Origin: Pelagibacter sp047722505
GTDB lineage: Bacteria > Pseudomonadota > Alphaproteobacteria > Pelagibacterales > Pelagibacteraceae
Direction: 5' to 3'
Assembly: GCF_047722505.1 (NCBI RefSeq)
Contig: NZ_CP159814.1
Coordinates: 1,302,001-1,366,000, forward strand
Length of the DNA: 64,000 nt
Under the pieces are notes generated by a model. It was not told where the DNA came from. It saw only the letters and a list, made by a program, of their open reading frames with translations, and searched no databases. The position numbers were made by a program, and so were the translations under genes. Positions 32,282 to 41,827 of this stretch are shown piece by piece (within the stretch, counting starts at the first letter, position 1; every line of letters starts with the position of its first letter).

Positions 32282-32694
32282 TGCAGTACTGGTTAATGAA
32301 ATCAGAACCTGATGTTTGGTCAATTGATGAGCAAAAAAAGGCTGGCGCTAAAGGTGCTCCTTGGGATGGAGTAAGAAATTACCAAGCAGCTAAAAATTTG
32401 AAAGGAATGAAAAAAGGAGACCTTTGTTTTTTTTATCACTCAAATATAGGTAAAGAAATTGTTGGTATAGTTGAAGTTATTAAGGAGGCTTTCTTAGACA
32501 AAACTGACAAAGATGGACGATTTGTTGCTGTTCAAGTAAAGTTTAAAGAAAAATTAAAGAAAAGTGTAACTCTCGAAGAAGTTAAAAAAACTAAGTCTCT
32601 TAGCCATTTATCGCTTATTAAACAAAGTAGATTATCCGTTATGCCCATAGACTCTAAAAGCTGGAAAATTTTAAATAAGATGAGTAATATTTAG
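32281..32694 (+). CDS. EVE domain protein
   Basis: A 137-residue protein starting at the ATG that overlaps the tsaD stop. EVE-domain pattern: YWLMKSEPDVWSIDE, APWDGVRNYQAAKNLKGMKKGDLCFFYHS, KEIVGIVEVI, FVAVQVKF and SHLSLIKQSRLSVMPI. EVE domains resemble PUA/YTH folds and bind modified bases in nucleic acid. Position next to tsaD is common and fits a role around modified RNA or DNA; the exact ligand is unknown. Confidence 0.92.
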   Translation: MQYWLMKSEPDVWSIDEQKKAGAKGAPWDGVRNYQAAKNLKGMKKGDLCFFYHSNIGKEIVGIVEVIKEAFLDKTDKDGRFVAVQVKFKEKLKKSVTLEEVKKTKSLSHLSLIKQSRLSVMPIDSKSWKILNKMSNI

Positions 32695-32700
32695 AAATTC

Positions 32701-34731
32701 ATGCCAAAAAAAAAATCAATATCAAAAGGTAAAAAAGTTTCTAAAAAAACTAAGGTTAAAAAAAAAATAAAACCAATCAAAAAAAAAATTGAAGAAAAAG
32801 AATTAATCATAAAAACTAAACCTGAATGGGTAAAAAGTGCCCTAGTGAATAAAACAAAATATCAAAAAAAATACTCAGACTCGATTAAAAATAACAATGA
32901 TTTTTGGAAGAGAGAGGGAAAAAGAATAACTTGGATTAAACCATATAAAAAAATTAAAGACGTAAAATACAGCAAAAAAGAAGTTAAAATTAAATGGTAT
33001 GAAGATGGAACATTAAATGCTTCTGCCAATTGTATAGACCGTCATCTTAAAGATAAAAGAGATAAAACAGCTATTATTTGGGTGGGTGATGATCCAAAAG
33101 ATACTAAAAAAATTTCGTACAAACAATTACATAATGAAGTTTCTAGAGCTGCAAATGGTTTAAGAAAAATAGGAATTAAAAAAGGTGATCGAGTTACGAT
33201 TTATTTAACTATGATTCCAGAACTTGCAGTAACAATGCTGGCTTGTGCTAGAATTGGTGCAGTTCACTCTATTATTTTTGGTGGATTTTCAGCAGACTCT
33301 ATTTCTGGCAGAGTTAATGACTGCGATTCACATTATATCATTACTGCAGATGAAGGTGTTAGAGGTGGGAAAACTATTCCACTAAAAGCAATCACCGATG
33401 AAGCATTAAAAAAATGTCCTGAAGTTAAAAAATGTATAGTTGTAAAAAGGACTGGAAATAAAATTGATTGGGTTAAAGGAAGAGATGTTTGGTATGACGA
33501 TTTAATTAAAGATATGTCAACTAAATGTGAACCTGAGGAAATGAATGCAGAGGATCCTTTGTTTATTCTCTATACATCTGGTTCTACTGGAAAGCCAAAA
33601 GGAGTTTTACATACAACAGGTGGATATATGGTTTATGCATCCATGACCCATCAATATATTTTTAACTATAAACCAAAAGATATTTATTGGTGTACAGCTG
33701 ATATTGGTTGGGTTACTGGCCATAGTTATATAATTTATGGTCCTCTTGCTAATGGTGCAACAACAATAATGTTCGAAGGAATTCCAACCTATCCAGACAG
33801 TTCAAGATGGTGGCAAATTATTGATAAATATAAAGTTAATATTTTTTATACAGCGCCCACTGCTATTAGAGCTTTAATGAGAGAGGGTGATAAGCCTGTT
33901 AAGAAAACTTCAAGAAAATCCTTAAAATTATTAGGAACTGTTGGTGAGCCCATTAATCCTGAGGCTTGGATGTGGTATTATAAAACAGTTGGAAATTCTA
34001 AATGTCCAATTGTTGATACATGGTGGCAAACCGAAACAGGTGGAATTTTAATTAGCCCTCAAACAGGAGCTATGAATTTAAAACCTGGTTCTGCAAGTAA
34101 ACCTTTTTATGGAATTAAGCCCTCTATAGTTGATAAAGATGGTAAAGAAATCAAGGGAGCTGGTGAAGGAAGGTTGTGCATTTCTCAATCTTGGCCTGGA
34201 CAAATGAGAACTGTGTACGGTGATCACCAAAGATTTATTGATACTTATTTTTCTCAGTTTGATGGAAAATATTTTACAGGTGATGGGGCTAAAAGAGATA
34301 AAGATGGCTACTACTGGATAACTGGTCGCGTAGATGATGTAATTATTGTCTCTGGTCATAACCTTGGAACTGCTGAAATAGAAAGTGCTTTCGTTGCTCA
34401 TCCAAAAGTTGCTGAAGCTGCTGTAGTTGGATATCCACACGATATTAAAGGTAATGGTCTTTACTGCTATGTAACTCTAAATGTTGGGGAGATAGCCGAT
34501 TTAGATCTTGAAAGAGATTTAAAACTTTGGGTAAGAAAACAAATTGGAGCACTTGCCACACCTGATATTATTCATTTTTCTCCTGGTCTTCCAAAAACAA
34601 GATCTGGGAAAATTATGAGGAGAATTTTAAGAAAAATTGCTGCTAATGAACATGATCAATTAGGAGACACAACAACTTTAGCTGATCCCAGTGTTGTACA
34701 AAGTTTGGTGGATAATAGAAAAAATATTTAA
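32701..34731 (+). CDS. acs: Acetyl-CoA synthetase with a lysine-rich N-terminal extension
   Basis: A 676-residue AMP-forming ligase activating acetate. Adenylation motifs are YTSGSTGKPKGVLHTTGGY, WWQTETGG, YFTGDGAKRDKDGYYWITGRVDDVI and SGHNLGTAEIE; the acetylatable Lys is in TRSGKIMRR. About 40 extra residues precede the normal start; these are more than half Lys (MPKKKSISKGKKVSKK...), probably disordered. The TAA stop is shared on opposite strands with the next, convergent gene. The sodium symporter pair 0.8 kb on suggests acetate uptake. Confidence 0.95.
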   Translation: MPKKKSISKGKKVSKKTKVKKKIKPIKKKIEEKELIIKTKPEWVKSALVNKTKYQKKYSDSIKNNNDFWKREGKRITWIKPYKKIKDVKYSKKEVKIKWYEDGTLNASANCIDRHLKDKRDKTAIIWVGDDPKDTKKISYKQLHNEVSRAANGLRKIGIKKGDRVTIYLTMIPELAVTMLACARIGAVHSIIFGGFSADSISGRVNDCDSHYIITADEGVRGGKTIPLKAITDEALKKCPEVKKCIVVKRTGNKIDWVKGRDVWYDDLIKDMSTKCEPEEMNAEDPLFILYTSGSTGKPKGVLHTTGGYMVYASMTHQYIFNYKPKDIYWCTADIGWVTGHSYIIYGPLANGATTIMFEGIPTYPDSSRWWQIIDKYKVNIFYTAPTAIRALMREGDKPVKKTSRKSLKLLGTVGEPINPEAWMWYYKTVGNSKCPIVDTWWQTETGGILISPQTGAMNLKPGSASKPFYGIKPSIVDKDGKEIKGAGEGRLCISQSWPGQMRTVYGDHQRFIDTYFSQFDGKYFTGDGAKRDKDGYYWITGRVDDVIIVSGHNLGTAEIESAFVAHPKVAEAAVVGYPHDIKGNGLYCYVTLNVGEIADLDLERDLKLWVRKQIGALATPDIIHFSPGLPKTRSGKIMRRILRKIAANEHDQLGDTTTLADPSVVQSLVDNRKNI

Positions 34732-35351
34732 AATTCGATTAACTTCTCAAATTCTTTTTTAATAATATCCCATTTTAATATCATAGAATTTAAAACAATT
34801 TTTCGATCTAAAGTTTTAAGCTCTTCAGCTATTGGGGCCCATTTGTACAATGACAATGCACTAGGATTAAAGGGTAAATCTTTATAATAAATCTCCCAGT
34901 TTATGTTTTGGACTCTTTCATTAAAAGTTTTTTTTGCTTCTTCAATAATATCAACTGGCATCTTATTAGAAATTTCACTATCTAAAATTTTAGAAAAAAT
35001 TTCTTTAGAGTCGTCAATGTTTTGGTAATTAAAATTAACTTTTAAATATGAGAACGTAAATAATGTCAAATCCTGTAAAGCAACAGAATAAATATTCCAT
35101 TTTGCAATATCAAGAGATGACATGAACACATCATTGTCAAAATGAAGAACATATCTTGTGCCCATTCTAGTTTTTAAATAATTATACAAAGTAACTTGTG
35201 TTACCCACGCAGATTTTGTTTGGATAAAGTGTTCAAGCTCATTTAAATTCTTAATTTTTTTCTTTGGGATAAAAGCCCTAAACATAGCAAACAAGTAAAC
35301 TTTAAAATCATTAAACGATATGTCTCTCCAAGAGAGTTTATATTTTTGCAT
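34728..35351 (-). CDS. Conserved alphaproteobacterial protein of unknown function
   Basis: A 207-residue soluble protein I recognise only as a conserved hypothetical. It is rich in aromatic residues and has well-ordered helical segments: LSWRDISFNDFKVYLFAMFRAFIP, KSAWVTQVTLYNYLKTRMGTRY, FMSSLDIAKWNIYSVALQDLTLF and late YKWAPIAEEL. Similar proteins sit near acs or DUF4212 transporters in other alphaproteobacteria as far as I recall. It converges on acs, with both genes using the same TTAA for their stops. Confidence 0.7.
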   Translation of the reverse strand: MQKYKLSWRDISFNDFKVYLFAMFRAFIPKKKIKNLNELEHFIQTKSAWVTQVTLYNYLKTRMGTRYVLHFDNDVFMSSLDIAKWNIYSVALQDLTLFTFSYLKVNFNYQNIDDSKEIFSKILDSEISNKMPVDIIEEAKKTFNERVQNINWEIYYKDLPFNPSALSLYKWAPIAEELKTLDRKIVLNSMILKWDIIKKEFEKLIEF

Positions 35352-35487
35352 AAAAATTCATATATATATGGCCATTTTATCTTAAATAGGTAAGTAAATA
35401 AGCACTTAATATGAACAATTTTAAGTCTTTTAAAAACTCACAGAATGGTTATGGTTTCAAAGTTATAACTAAAATAGAGAGGTATAA

Positions 35488-35748
35488 ATGTCAAACGCAA
35501 CAAAACACTGGGAAAAGACTAGGTCATTGTTATTCGTAACACTGGCTATTTGGTTTGTTTTCTCAATCGGCATCTTCCTTTTTGCAGCTGAAATGAATGA
35601 GGTTACAGGACCTTTCGGTTATCCATGGACATATTGGTTTACATGTCAAGGATCTCTTGGAATTTTTGTAATTTTATGTTTCTGGTTTGCTAATAGGCAA
35701 GAAAAAATCGATGAAGAATTCGGCTTCAACGAGAGAGGAGATCAATAA
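35488..35748 (+). CDS. DUF4212 protein, small subunit of a sodium:solute symporter
   Basis: An 86-residue protein with two membrane helices and the DUF4212 pattern HWEKTRSLLFVTLAIWFVFSIGIFLF, FGYPWTYWFTCQGSLGIFVILCFWFA, then a charged tail. It precedes the SSS permease with a one-base overlap (TAATG), the usual two-gene layout of the VC_2705-type symporters. A strong AGAGAGG Shine-Dalgarno precedes the ATG. Likely carries acetate or a related monocarboxylate with its partner. Confidence 0.93.
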   Translation: MSNATKHWEKTRSLLFVTLAIWFVFSIGIFLFAAEMNEVTGPFGYPWTYWFTCQGSLGIFVILCFWFANRQEKIDEEFGFNERGDQ

Positions 35749-37556
35749 TGATTAAAGGTAAATTTATAGACAATTTGCCAAAAGTTTACGGAATCTATAC
35801 AGGAGGTTTTATAGGTTTCATAATCTTAATGGCAATTGGTGAACAGATGGGTATGACTGCTAAAGCAATAGGTGTTGCTTTTGTGGCCTTTACAATATTC
35901 ATCTATGCATTGATCGGTTATCTATCAAGAACAGCTCAAGCAGATGCATATTACGTGGCCGGAAGACAAGTGCCTACCGTATTCAATGGAATGGCGACAG
36001 CAGCAGACTGGATGTCTGGTGCTTCATTCGTTGCAATGGCAGGTGGTATTTACTTTAAAGGTTACGGATATATGGCTCTACTTGTTGGTTGGACTGGTGG
36101 TTATATATTGGTTGCAACTTTATTAGCACCATACTTAAGAAAATTTGGCTGTTACACAGTTCCAGATTTTGTAGGTACAAGATACGGTGGTAATTTAGCA
36201 AGATTTTGCGCAGTAATAGTTTTAACTGTTGCTTCGTTCACTTATGTGACTGCTCAGATTAACGCTACAGGTACTATTGCATCTGTTGCTCTAGATATCG
36301 ACTTTAAATACGCTGTATATATTGGACTAATAAGTATTTTACTTTGTTCAATGTTAGGGGGTATGAGAGCGGTAACTTGGACACAGGTTGCACAATATAT
36401 CGTGCTAATTATAGCTTACTTACTTCCAATTTTTTGGATCAGTAACAAATTAGGTGCGGGTTTCTTCCCTCACTTTATGTTGGCTGATGAAGTGGCTAGA
36501 ATTGGTGAGTTAGAGCAACAGTTTGGTTTTATTAAAAACTCTGCTGCTGATCTAGCAACGGTACCTAAAGGGTTAGCTGGAATAACTAAAGCACACTCTG
36601 CAGTAAATGCTACGCCTTGGGCATTTATTTCATTAGCACTAGCGATGATGATGGGAACAGCATCATTACCACACGTGATGATGAGATACTTTACTACTCC
36701 AAGCGTAAAAGCTGCAAGAAAATCAGTTGGTTGGTCTTTATTCTTCATCTTCCTTCTGTATTCTTCTGCACCAATGTTAGCAACGCTATCTAAACTATCA
36801 TTAATTGATCCGACTTTACCAACTGGTATTATCGGTAAATCATTTGCTGAGGTTCAAGCTTTGTCGTGGTTCCAAAACTGGAACAGTGCAAACTTGATGT
36901 TCATCAGTGACTTTAACGGTAATGGAACTCTTGAATTAAATGAGTTTTTCATGGGCGGTAAAGCAGTTGTGTTAGCAACTCCAGAAATAGCTGGATTACC
37001 ATATGTAATCTCAGGTCTGGTTGCTGCTGGAGGTATGGCTGCTGCCATGTCAACAGCTGATGGTTTGATTCTAGCAATTGCTAATGCGATCTCTCATGAT
37101 GTTTATTACAAAATGATTGATCCAAAAGCAGAGACTGCAAAAAGACTACTTGTTGCAAGGGTATTACTTGTAGTAATTGGTTTTGCTGGAGCAACTATTG
37201 CGGCAATGGAGATCCAAGGTATCTTAGGTTCAGTCATCTGGGCTTTTGACTTTGCGATGTCTGGATTGTTCTTCCCGCTTGTACTTGGTGTATGGTGGAA
37301 AAGAGCAAACAGAGAAGGTGCTGTTGCTGGTATGGTTTTAGGTCTTGGTTCTGCTATTTGGTACCTAGTTTGGGTACGAACTGGTGGAAGTGGGTTCTTA
37401 GGACTTACTCAGTTAACATTTGGTATCTTCGGAGCAGCTGTTAGTTTTGTATCAATGGTGGTAGTAAGTTTAATGACTTCTGCACCTGATGCTACAATTC
37501 AAAAAATGGTTGATGAAGTTCGTATACCGAGTGGAAGAACTGTCACTGGTAAATAG
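35748..37556 (+). CDS. Sodium:solute symporter (VC_2705 / ActP-like) with an EF-hand-like loop
   Basis: A 602-residue symporter with about 13 membrane helices. Family blocks: AQADAYYVAGRQVPTVFNGMATAADWMSGASF, GYILVATLLAPYLRKFG, DFVGTRYGG, HVMMRYFTTPSVKAARKS, GLVAAGGMAAAMSTADGLILAI and GLFFPLVLGVWWKRA. Residues 388-399 read DFNGNGTLELNE, a good EF-hand calcium loop between membrane segments. Position after acs and DUF4212 points to acetate or another short carboxylate. Codon use here is richer in G/C than in neighbours, consistent with high expression. Confidence 0.94.
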   Translation: MIKGKFIDNLPKVYGIYTGGFIGFIILMAIGEQMGMTAKAIGVAFVAFTIFIYALIGYLSRTAQADAYYVAGRQVPTVFNGMATAADWMSGASFVAMAGGIYFKGYGYMALLVGWTGGYILVATLLAPYLRKFGCYTVPDFVGTRYGGNLARFCAVIVLTVASFTYVTAQINATGTIASVALDIDFKYAVYIGLISILLCSMLGGMRAVTWTQVAQYIVLIIAYLLPIFWISNKLGAGFFPHFMLADEVARIGELEQQFGFIKNSAADLATVPKGLAGITKAHSAVNATPWAFISLALAMMMGTASLPHVMMRYFTTPSVKAARKSVGWSLFFIFLLYSSAPMLATLSKLSLIDPTLPTGIIGKSFAEVQALSWFQNWNSANLMFISDFNGNGTLELNEFFMGGKAVVLATPEIAGLPYVISGLVAAGGMAAAMSTADGLILAIANAISHDVYYKMIDPKAETAKRLLVARVLLVVIGFAGATIAAMEIQGILGSVIWAFDFAMSGLFFPLVLGVWWKRANREGAVAGMVLGLGSAIWYLVWVRTGGSGFLGLTQLTFGIFGAAVSFVSMVVVSLMTSAPDATIQKMVDEVRIPSGRTVTGK

Positions 37557-37577
37557 AACTAATAAATCTTAATTTTA

Positions 37578-37601
37578 GGGGCGATTAATTTCGCCCCTTT
37601 T
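37578..37601 (+). terminator. Rho-independent terminator after the symporter
   Basis: GGGGCGA at 37578-37584 pairs with TCGCCCC at 37591-37597 around a six-base loop, followed directly by TTTT. It lies 22 bases after the symporter stop. This is the clearest intrinsic terminator in the window apart from the riboswitch one. Confidence 0.93.
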
Positions 37602-37632
37602 AATTCAGTCTTTTTTCAAATATAAATTTTAA

Positions 37633-37989
37633 ATGTCAGCTAACTTTCATCCTTTAGTTTATCTTATAGATTATCTCCTTGGAATTATCATGTGGACTTT
37701 GATAGGAAGAGTTGCGATGAATATTTTTCAAAAAGAAGATTCAGAGTTTTTTTTCATGAAAGTATTTGTCAAATATACAAATCCTATAATAAAAATATTT
37801 AAGCCTATAACCCCATCTTTTATCATAGGCCCTTTAGTTCCTATATATGTAGCCTGGTTCTTCTATATGGTTAGATTTTACTTTATGCCTTGGATCTTAG
37901 GATATTCTGTGATGGGTATGCTATCATTTCCTCTAGAAAGTGAACTTTCTAAGCAAATTTACCAACTTTTTAATTCAATTAGATTTTAA
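37633..37989 (+). CDS. Small membrane protein, YggT-like
   Basis: A 118-residue protein with two or three membrane helices. The middle stretch TNPIIKIFKPITPSFIIGPLVPIYVAWFF has the spacing of the YggT motif (NP..K..P....I...PI), so it may be a remote YggT relative. Function unknown. It follows a terminator and precedes rpe by 28 bases, so it likely starts a new transcript. Confidence 0.7.
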   Translation: MSANFHPLVYLIDYLLGIIMWTLIGRVAMNIFQKEDSEFFFMKVFVKYTNPIIKIFKPITPSFIIGPLVPIYVAWFFYMVRFYFMPWILGYSVMGMLSFPLESELSKQIYQLFNSIRF

Positions 37990-38017
37990 AAATTGGTACT
38001 AGTAGAACTAGCAATCA

Positions 38018-38677
38018 ATGAAAAAAATAAAAATTTCACCCTCAATTTTATCTGCTGATTTTAGTCAATTAGGAAATGAAATTAAAAAACTTGAGGAGGG
38101 TGGTGCTGATATGATTCATGTGGATGTGATGGATGGCCATTTTGTTCCAAATTTAACAATGGGGCCTCCAATTATTAAAACTTTAAGAGAATATACAAAA
38201 CTACCATTTGATGTTCATTTAATGATTTCTCCCGTACATAAATATATTAAAGATTATGCAGATGCGGGAGCAGACATTATAACAATACATCCAGAGGCTA
38301 CTGAGAATTTAAAAAGTTCAGTAGAGCATATTAAAAGTTTAAATAAAAAAGTAGGTGTTTCTCTAAACCCAGAAACTAAAATTAGTTTAGTAACTGACTT
38401 ATTAAATGAGATCGATTTAGTTTTGATTATGAGTGTCAATCCTGGATTTGGAGGACAAAAATTCATGCCTGAAGTATTAGAAAAAATTAAAGAATTAAAA
38501 AAAATAAAAGATCAAAAAAATTTAAAGTTTGATATTGAGATTGATGGTGGAATTAATTTTGATAACAATAAATTAGCTATCAAAGCTGGCGCTAATATTT
38601 TAGTTTCTGGTACAACTATATTTAAAAACAACAATGGAAATATAAAAAAAAATATAGAGCTTCTAAAATCAAGTTAA
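38018..38677 (+). CDS. rpe: Ribulose-phosphate 3-epimerase
   Basis: A 219-residue TIM-barrel enzyme interconverting ribulose-5-P and xylulose-5-P. Motifs: ISPSILSADFSQLGNEI, HVDVMDGHFVPNLTMGP, FDVHLMI, IMSVNPGFGGQKFMP and IDGGINFDN. The metal-binding His and Asp residues are present in these blocks. Normal length. The heparinase-like gene starts 4 bases on. Confidence 0.96.
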   Translation: MKKIKISPSILSADFSQLGNEIKKLEEGGADMIHVDVMDGHFVPNLTMGPPIIKTLREYTKLPFDVHLMISPVHKYIKDYADAGADIITIHPEATENLKSSVEHIKSLNKKVGVSLNPETKISLVTDLLNEIDLVLIMSVNPGFGGQKFMPEVLEKIKELKKIKDQKNLKFDIEIDGGINFDNNKLAIKAGANILVSGTTIFKNNNGNIKKNIELLKSS

Positions 38678-38681
38678 AATA

Positions 38682-40292
38682 ATGATTTTAAATAACTCCT
38701 TTATTTTTTTAAAAAAAAAAATTCGTTCTTTCTATTTAAATTCTAATATCTATAATAAAAAAATTACTCCTACGATAATAAGTCCTTTAGAATATCAACC
38801 TAGCACTAACCTGCTGGATTCTCTTATAAAATATGATAAGAGAAAAATTAATATTAAAAACTATTCATTAAATAATATTTGGGACAACAAAGATCTAAAA
38901 GAAAAAGATCATAATAATTTAAATAGTTTTTTTTGGTTATTTAGTCTGGATTTAAAATCTTCAAAGAAAGATACTCAAGGAGTAATACAGCAATGGATGG
39001 GTAAATATTATAAATACAACTCAAAAAGTTGGGAATTAGATATACTTTCAAAAAGAATAATTGCTTGGATATCAAATACAAAGCTTACATATGAAGATGG
39101 TACTTCACAATATCAAAAGAGCTTCAATGGAGTTATAAAAAAACAGATTAATTATCTAGTCGATGAAATTGATCGATCTGAGTGGGTTGATAACAAATTA
39201 ATAGGTTGTTCTGCAATTATTTTAGCTGGTTTATCCTATCAAGATAAAGACAATTATTTAAACAAAGGATTAGATTTATTAAAAAAATTTGTAAAATTTT
39301 CTTTAGATAACGATGGTTTTCCAAAATCTAGAAACATAAGACAGTTAAATTTTTATTTAAAATATTTTATCTTAATTCGAGAGTGGTTAAAGGAGTCGCA
39401 AAGTGAAATACCTGACTATATTAATGAGAATATTTATTATTTAGGTCAAGCTTACGCATTTACTTGGAAGAACAATAAAGTTGATCTACTATTTAATGGT
39501 AATCATGAAGCAAAGAATAATGATTTTGATCATTACTTAAAAAAATTAGGATATAATTTTAAATCTGTAAATAATGAAATAGGAGGATATGCGATTCTCA
39601 ATAATAAAAAGCATTCCCTAATAATGGATGTTGGTGCTAGTCCAGATAAAAAATTTTCATCCAATTACCAAGCAGGGGCTTTATCCTTTGAAATAATATC
39701 AAATGGGAAAAAACTGATTTGCAATTCGGGGTATTATCAAGATTATAATCACCAGTTAAACGATCTATCAAAATCTAGTGCGATACATAGTTCATTAATT
39801 ATAGATGACACTTCATCATGCAAGTTTAATAAAACCAAAAATAAAAGTTCTAAAATTACACAAAATCTAAAAATATTAAAAAAAAATATTATATTTGAGA
39901 AAAATTATTGGAAAATTAATGCCACACACGATGGTTATTTAAAACAATACGGGATCATTCATGAAAGAAATATAGAATTTTATCCAGAACAGTTTAAATT
40001 CGTAGGTCACGATAAAATAATTTCTAAAAATGGAATTAAAAATTTAAAATTTGAAATTAGATTTCACTTAGAACCGAATACTAAAGTGATGAAGACCCAG
40101 GATAACAGGTCAGTATTAATTGATCTTAGTGGAGATGGGTGGAAGTTTAACTCTAATAACAACCCAATCAATATTGATAACGGCCTATATTTTGGTAAAA
40201 AAAATTCTATTTCAGATAATCAAAATATATTGATTTCAGGAATGACTAATGGTGAAAATCAAACTATAAAGTGGGAAATTACTAAATTATAA
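38682..40292 (+). CDS. Heparinase II/III family protein
   Basis: A 536-residue protein. The N-terminal half is alpha-helical (toroid-like) with FFWLFSLDLKSS and DEIDRSEWVDNKLIGCSAIILAG. The C-terminal part is beta-rich with LIMDVGASPDKKFSSNYQAGALSFEIISNGK, matching the heparinase II/III-like domain, and SSAIHSSLIIDD with a conserved His. Such proteins cleave or modify acidic polysaccharides; in alphaproteobacteria this gene lies upstream of purH and acts on an unknown glycan. No signal peptide is visible. It overlaps the purH start by one base. Confidence 0.87.
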   Translation: MILNNSFIFLKKKIRSFYLNSNIYNKKITPTIISPLEYQPSTNLLDSLIKYDKRKINIKNYSLNNIWDNKDLKEKDHNNLNSFFWLFSLDLKSSKKDTQGVIQQWMGKYYKYNSKSWELDILSKRIIAWISNTKLTYEDGTSQYQKSFNGVIKKQINYLVDEIDRSEWVDNKLIGCSAIILAGLSYQDKDNYLNKGLDLLKKFVKFSLDNDGFPKSRNIRQLNFYLKYFILIREWLKESQSEIPDYINENIYYLGQAYAFTWKNNKVDLLFNGNHEAKNNDFDHYLKKLGYNFKSVNNEIGGYAILNNKKHSLIMDVGASPDKKFSSNYQAGALSFEIISNGKKLICNSGYYQDYNHQLNDLSKSSAIHSSLIIDDTSSCKFNKTKNKSSKITQNLKILKKNIIFEKNYWKINATHDGYLKQYGIIHERNIEFYPEQFKFVGHDKIISKNGIKNLKFEIRFHLEPNTKVMKTQDNRSVLIDLSGDGWKFNSNNNPINIDNGLYFGKKNSISDNQNILISGMTNGENQTIKWEITKL

Positions 40293-41827
40293 TGAAAAAA
40301 ATTAAAAAAGCTCTTATTTCAGTATCTGATAAAAAAAATTTAGGTAGCCTTTTAAAAGTTTTAGCTAAATACAAAATTGAGTTAATTAGCTCTGGAGGTA
40401 CCTATAAAGAAATAAAGAAGCTTAAATTTAAATGTCTGGAAGTGTCTAAATATACAGGTTCACCAGAAATCCTTGGTGGTAGAGTTAAGACCCTGCACCC
40501 AAAAATTCATGCGGGTATATTAAGCAAAAGAAATGACAAATCTCACTTAAAGGAACTAAAAGCTAATCAATATGATGAAATTGACCTTGTTATTGTTAAC
40601 TTTTACCCTTTTGAAAAAACTTTAGAACAAACAACTAATCATTCAAAAATAATAGAAAATATTGATGTTGGGGGTCCCACAATGGTTAGGGCAGCAGCAA
40701 AAAACTATAACGACGTTACGGTTATTACATCTTCAAATCAATACGAGAATCTAATTAATGAATTGGAAAATAATAAAGGATCAACATCTATCGAGTATAG
40801 AGAAAAAATGTCTTTAGAGGCCTTCTCTGAGACGGCTTATTATGATGCTGTAATTTCTAACTATTTTAATAAAATTAAAAAAAACAATTTCCCAAAAAAG
40901 AAAATTATTTATGGAAACTTAATTGAAAAATTAAGATATGGAGAAAACCCACATCAACAAGCTGCAATTTATTCTAAAACTCAAAATCTTAATATTAAGC
41001 AAATTCATGGTAAGCAGTTAAGCTATAATAATTATAATGATATTTTTTCAGCATTAACAATATCAAAATCTTTACCTAAAAACTCTGGAACAGTTATAGT
41101 AAAACACGCAAACCCTTGTGGTGTTTCGATTAATAAAGATAGTTTAAAAAGTTATAAATTGGCTCTTGCTTCTGATCCTGTTAGTGCTTTTGGTGGAATA
41201 GTTTCGTGTAATTTCAAAATAAATAAAACTTTAGCATTAGAGCTTAATAAAATTTTCTTAGAGGTTGTCATTGCCAATGGTTTTGAGACTGATGCTTTAA
41301 AGATTTTTAAAAAGAAAAAAAATATAAGAATTATTGATGCATCAGAATTTATGATGAAAGATTTAATTAAATTTGGCTCTGTAAATGAATCTATTTTAGT
41401 ACAATCTGAAGATTTAAAAGTATTTAAACCTAAGGATTTTAAAATCGTTTCTAAACAAAGACCAAATAAATCTCAGTTAAAAAATTTAATTTTTGCATTT
41501 AATGTTTGTAGATATGTAAAATCGAATGCAATTGTTCTTGCCAGTCAAGAAGCAACCGTTGGTATTGGTTCTGGGCAACCTAGTAGACTTGATAGCTGTC
41601 AAATTGCTATAAATAAAATGAATAAGTTTCAAAAGTTAAATGAAGATGTTGTGGCAGCTTCTGATGCATTTTTTCCATTTGTAGATGGTATTGAAAAATT
41701 AGTACAGTCAGGGGTTTCAGCTGTAATACAGCCTTCTGGATCAATTAGAGACAAAGAGATAATAAAATTTGCAAACCAAACCGGTACTATTTTAGTTTTT
41801 TCTAAAACAAGACATTTTAGACATTAA
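40292..41827 (+). CDS. purH: Bifunctional AICAR formyltransferase / IMP cyclohydrolase
   Basis: A 511-residue protein. The N-terminal MGS-like domain (KKALISVSDKKNL, GGTYKEIK, GGRVKTLHPKIHAGIL) closes the ring, and the C-terminal domain (LRYGENPHQQAAIY, KHANPCGVSI, SDPVSAFGGIVS, QPSGSIRDKEII) transfers the formyl group from 10-formyl-THF. These are the last two steps to IMP. The 3' end overlaps the convergent pterin dehydratase gene by 11 bases. Confidence 0.97.
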   Translation: MKKIKKALISVSDKKNLGSLLKVLAKYKIELISSGGTYKEIKKLKFKCLEVSKYTGSPEILGGRVKTLHPKIHAGILSKRNDKSHLKELKANQYDEIDLVIVNFYPFEKTLEQTTNHSKIIENIDVGGPTMVRAAAKNYNDVTVITSSNQYENLINELENNKGSTSIEYREKMSLEAFSETAYYDAVISNYFNKIKKNNFPKKKIIYGNLIEKLRYGENPHQQAAIYSKTQNLNIKQIHGKQLSYNNYNDIFSALTISKSLPKNSGTVIVKHANPCGVSINKDSLKSYKLALASDPVSAFGGIVSCNFKINKTLALELNKIFLEVVIANGFETDALKIFKKKKNIRIIDASEFMMKDLIKFGSVNESILVQSEDLKVFKPKDFKIVSKQRPNKSQLKNLIFAFNVCRYVKSNAIVLASQEATVGIGSGQPSRLDSCQIAINKMNKFQKLNEDVVAASDAFFPFVDGIEKLVQSGVSAVIQPSGSIRDKEIIKFANQTGTILVFSKTRHFRH

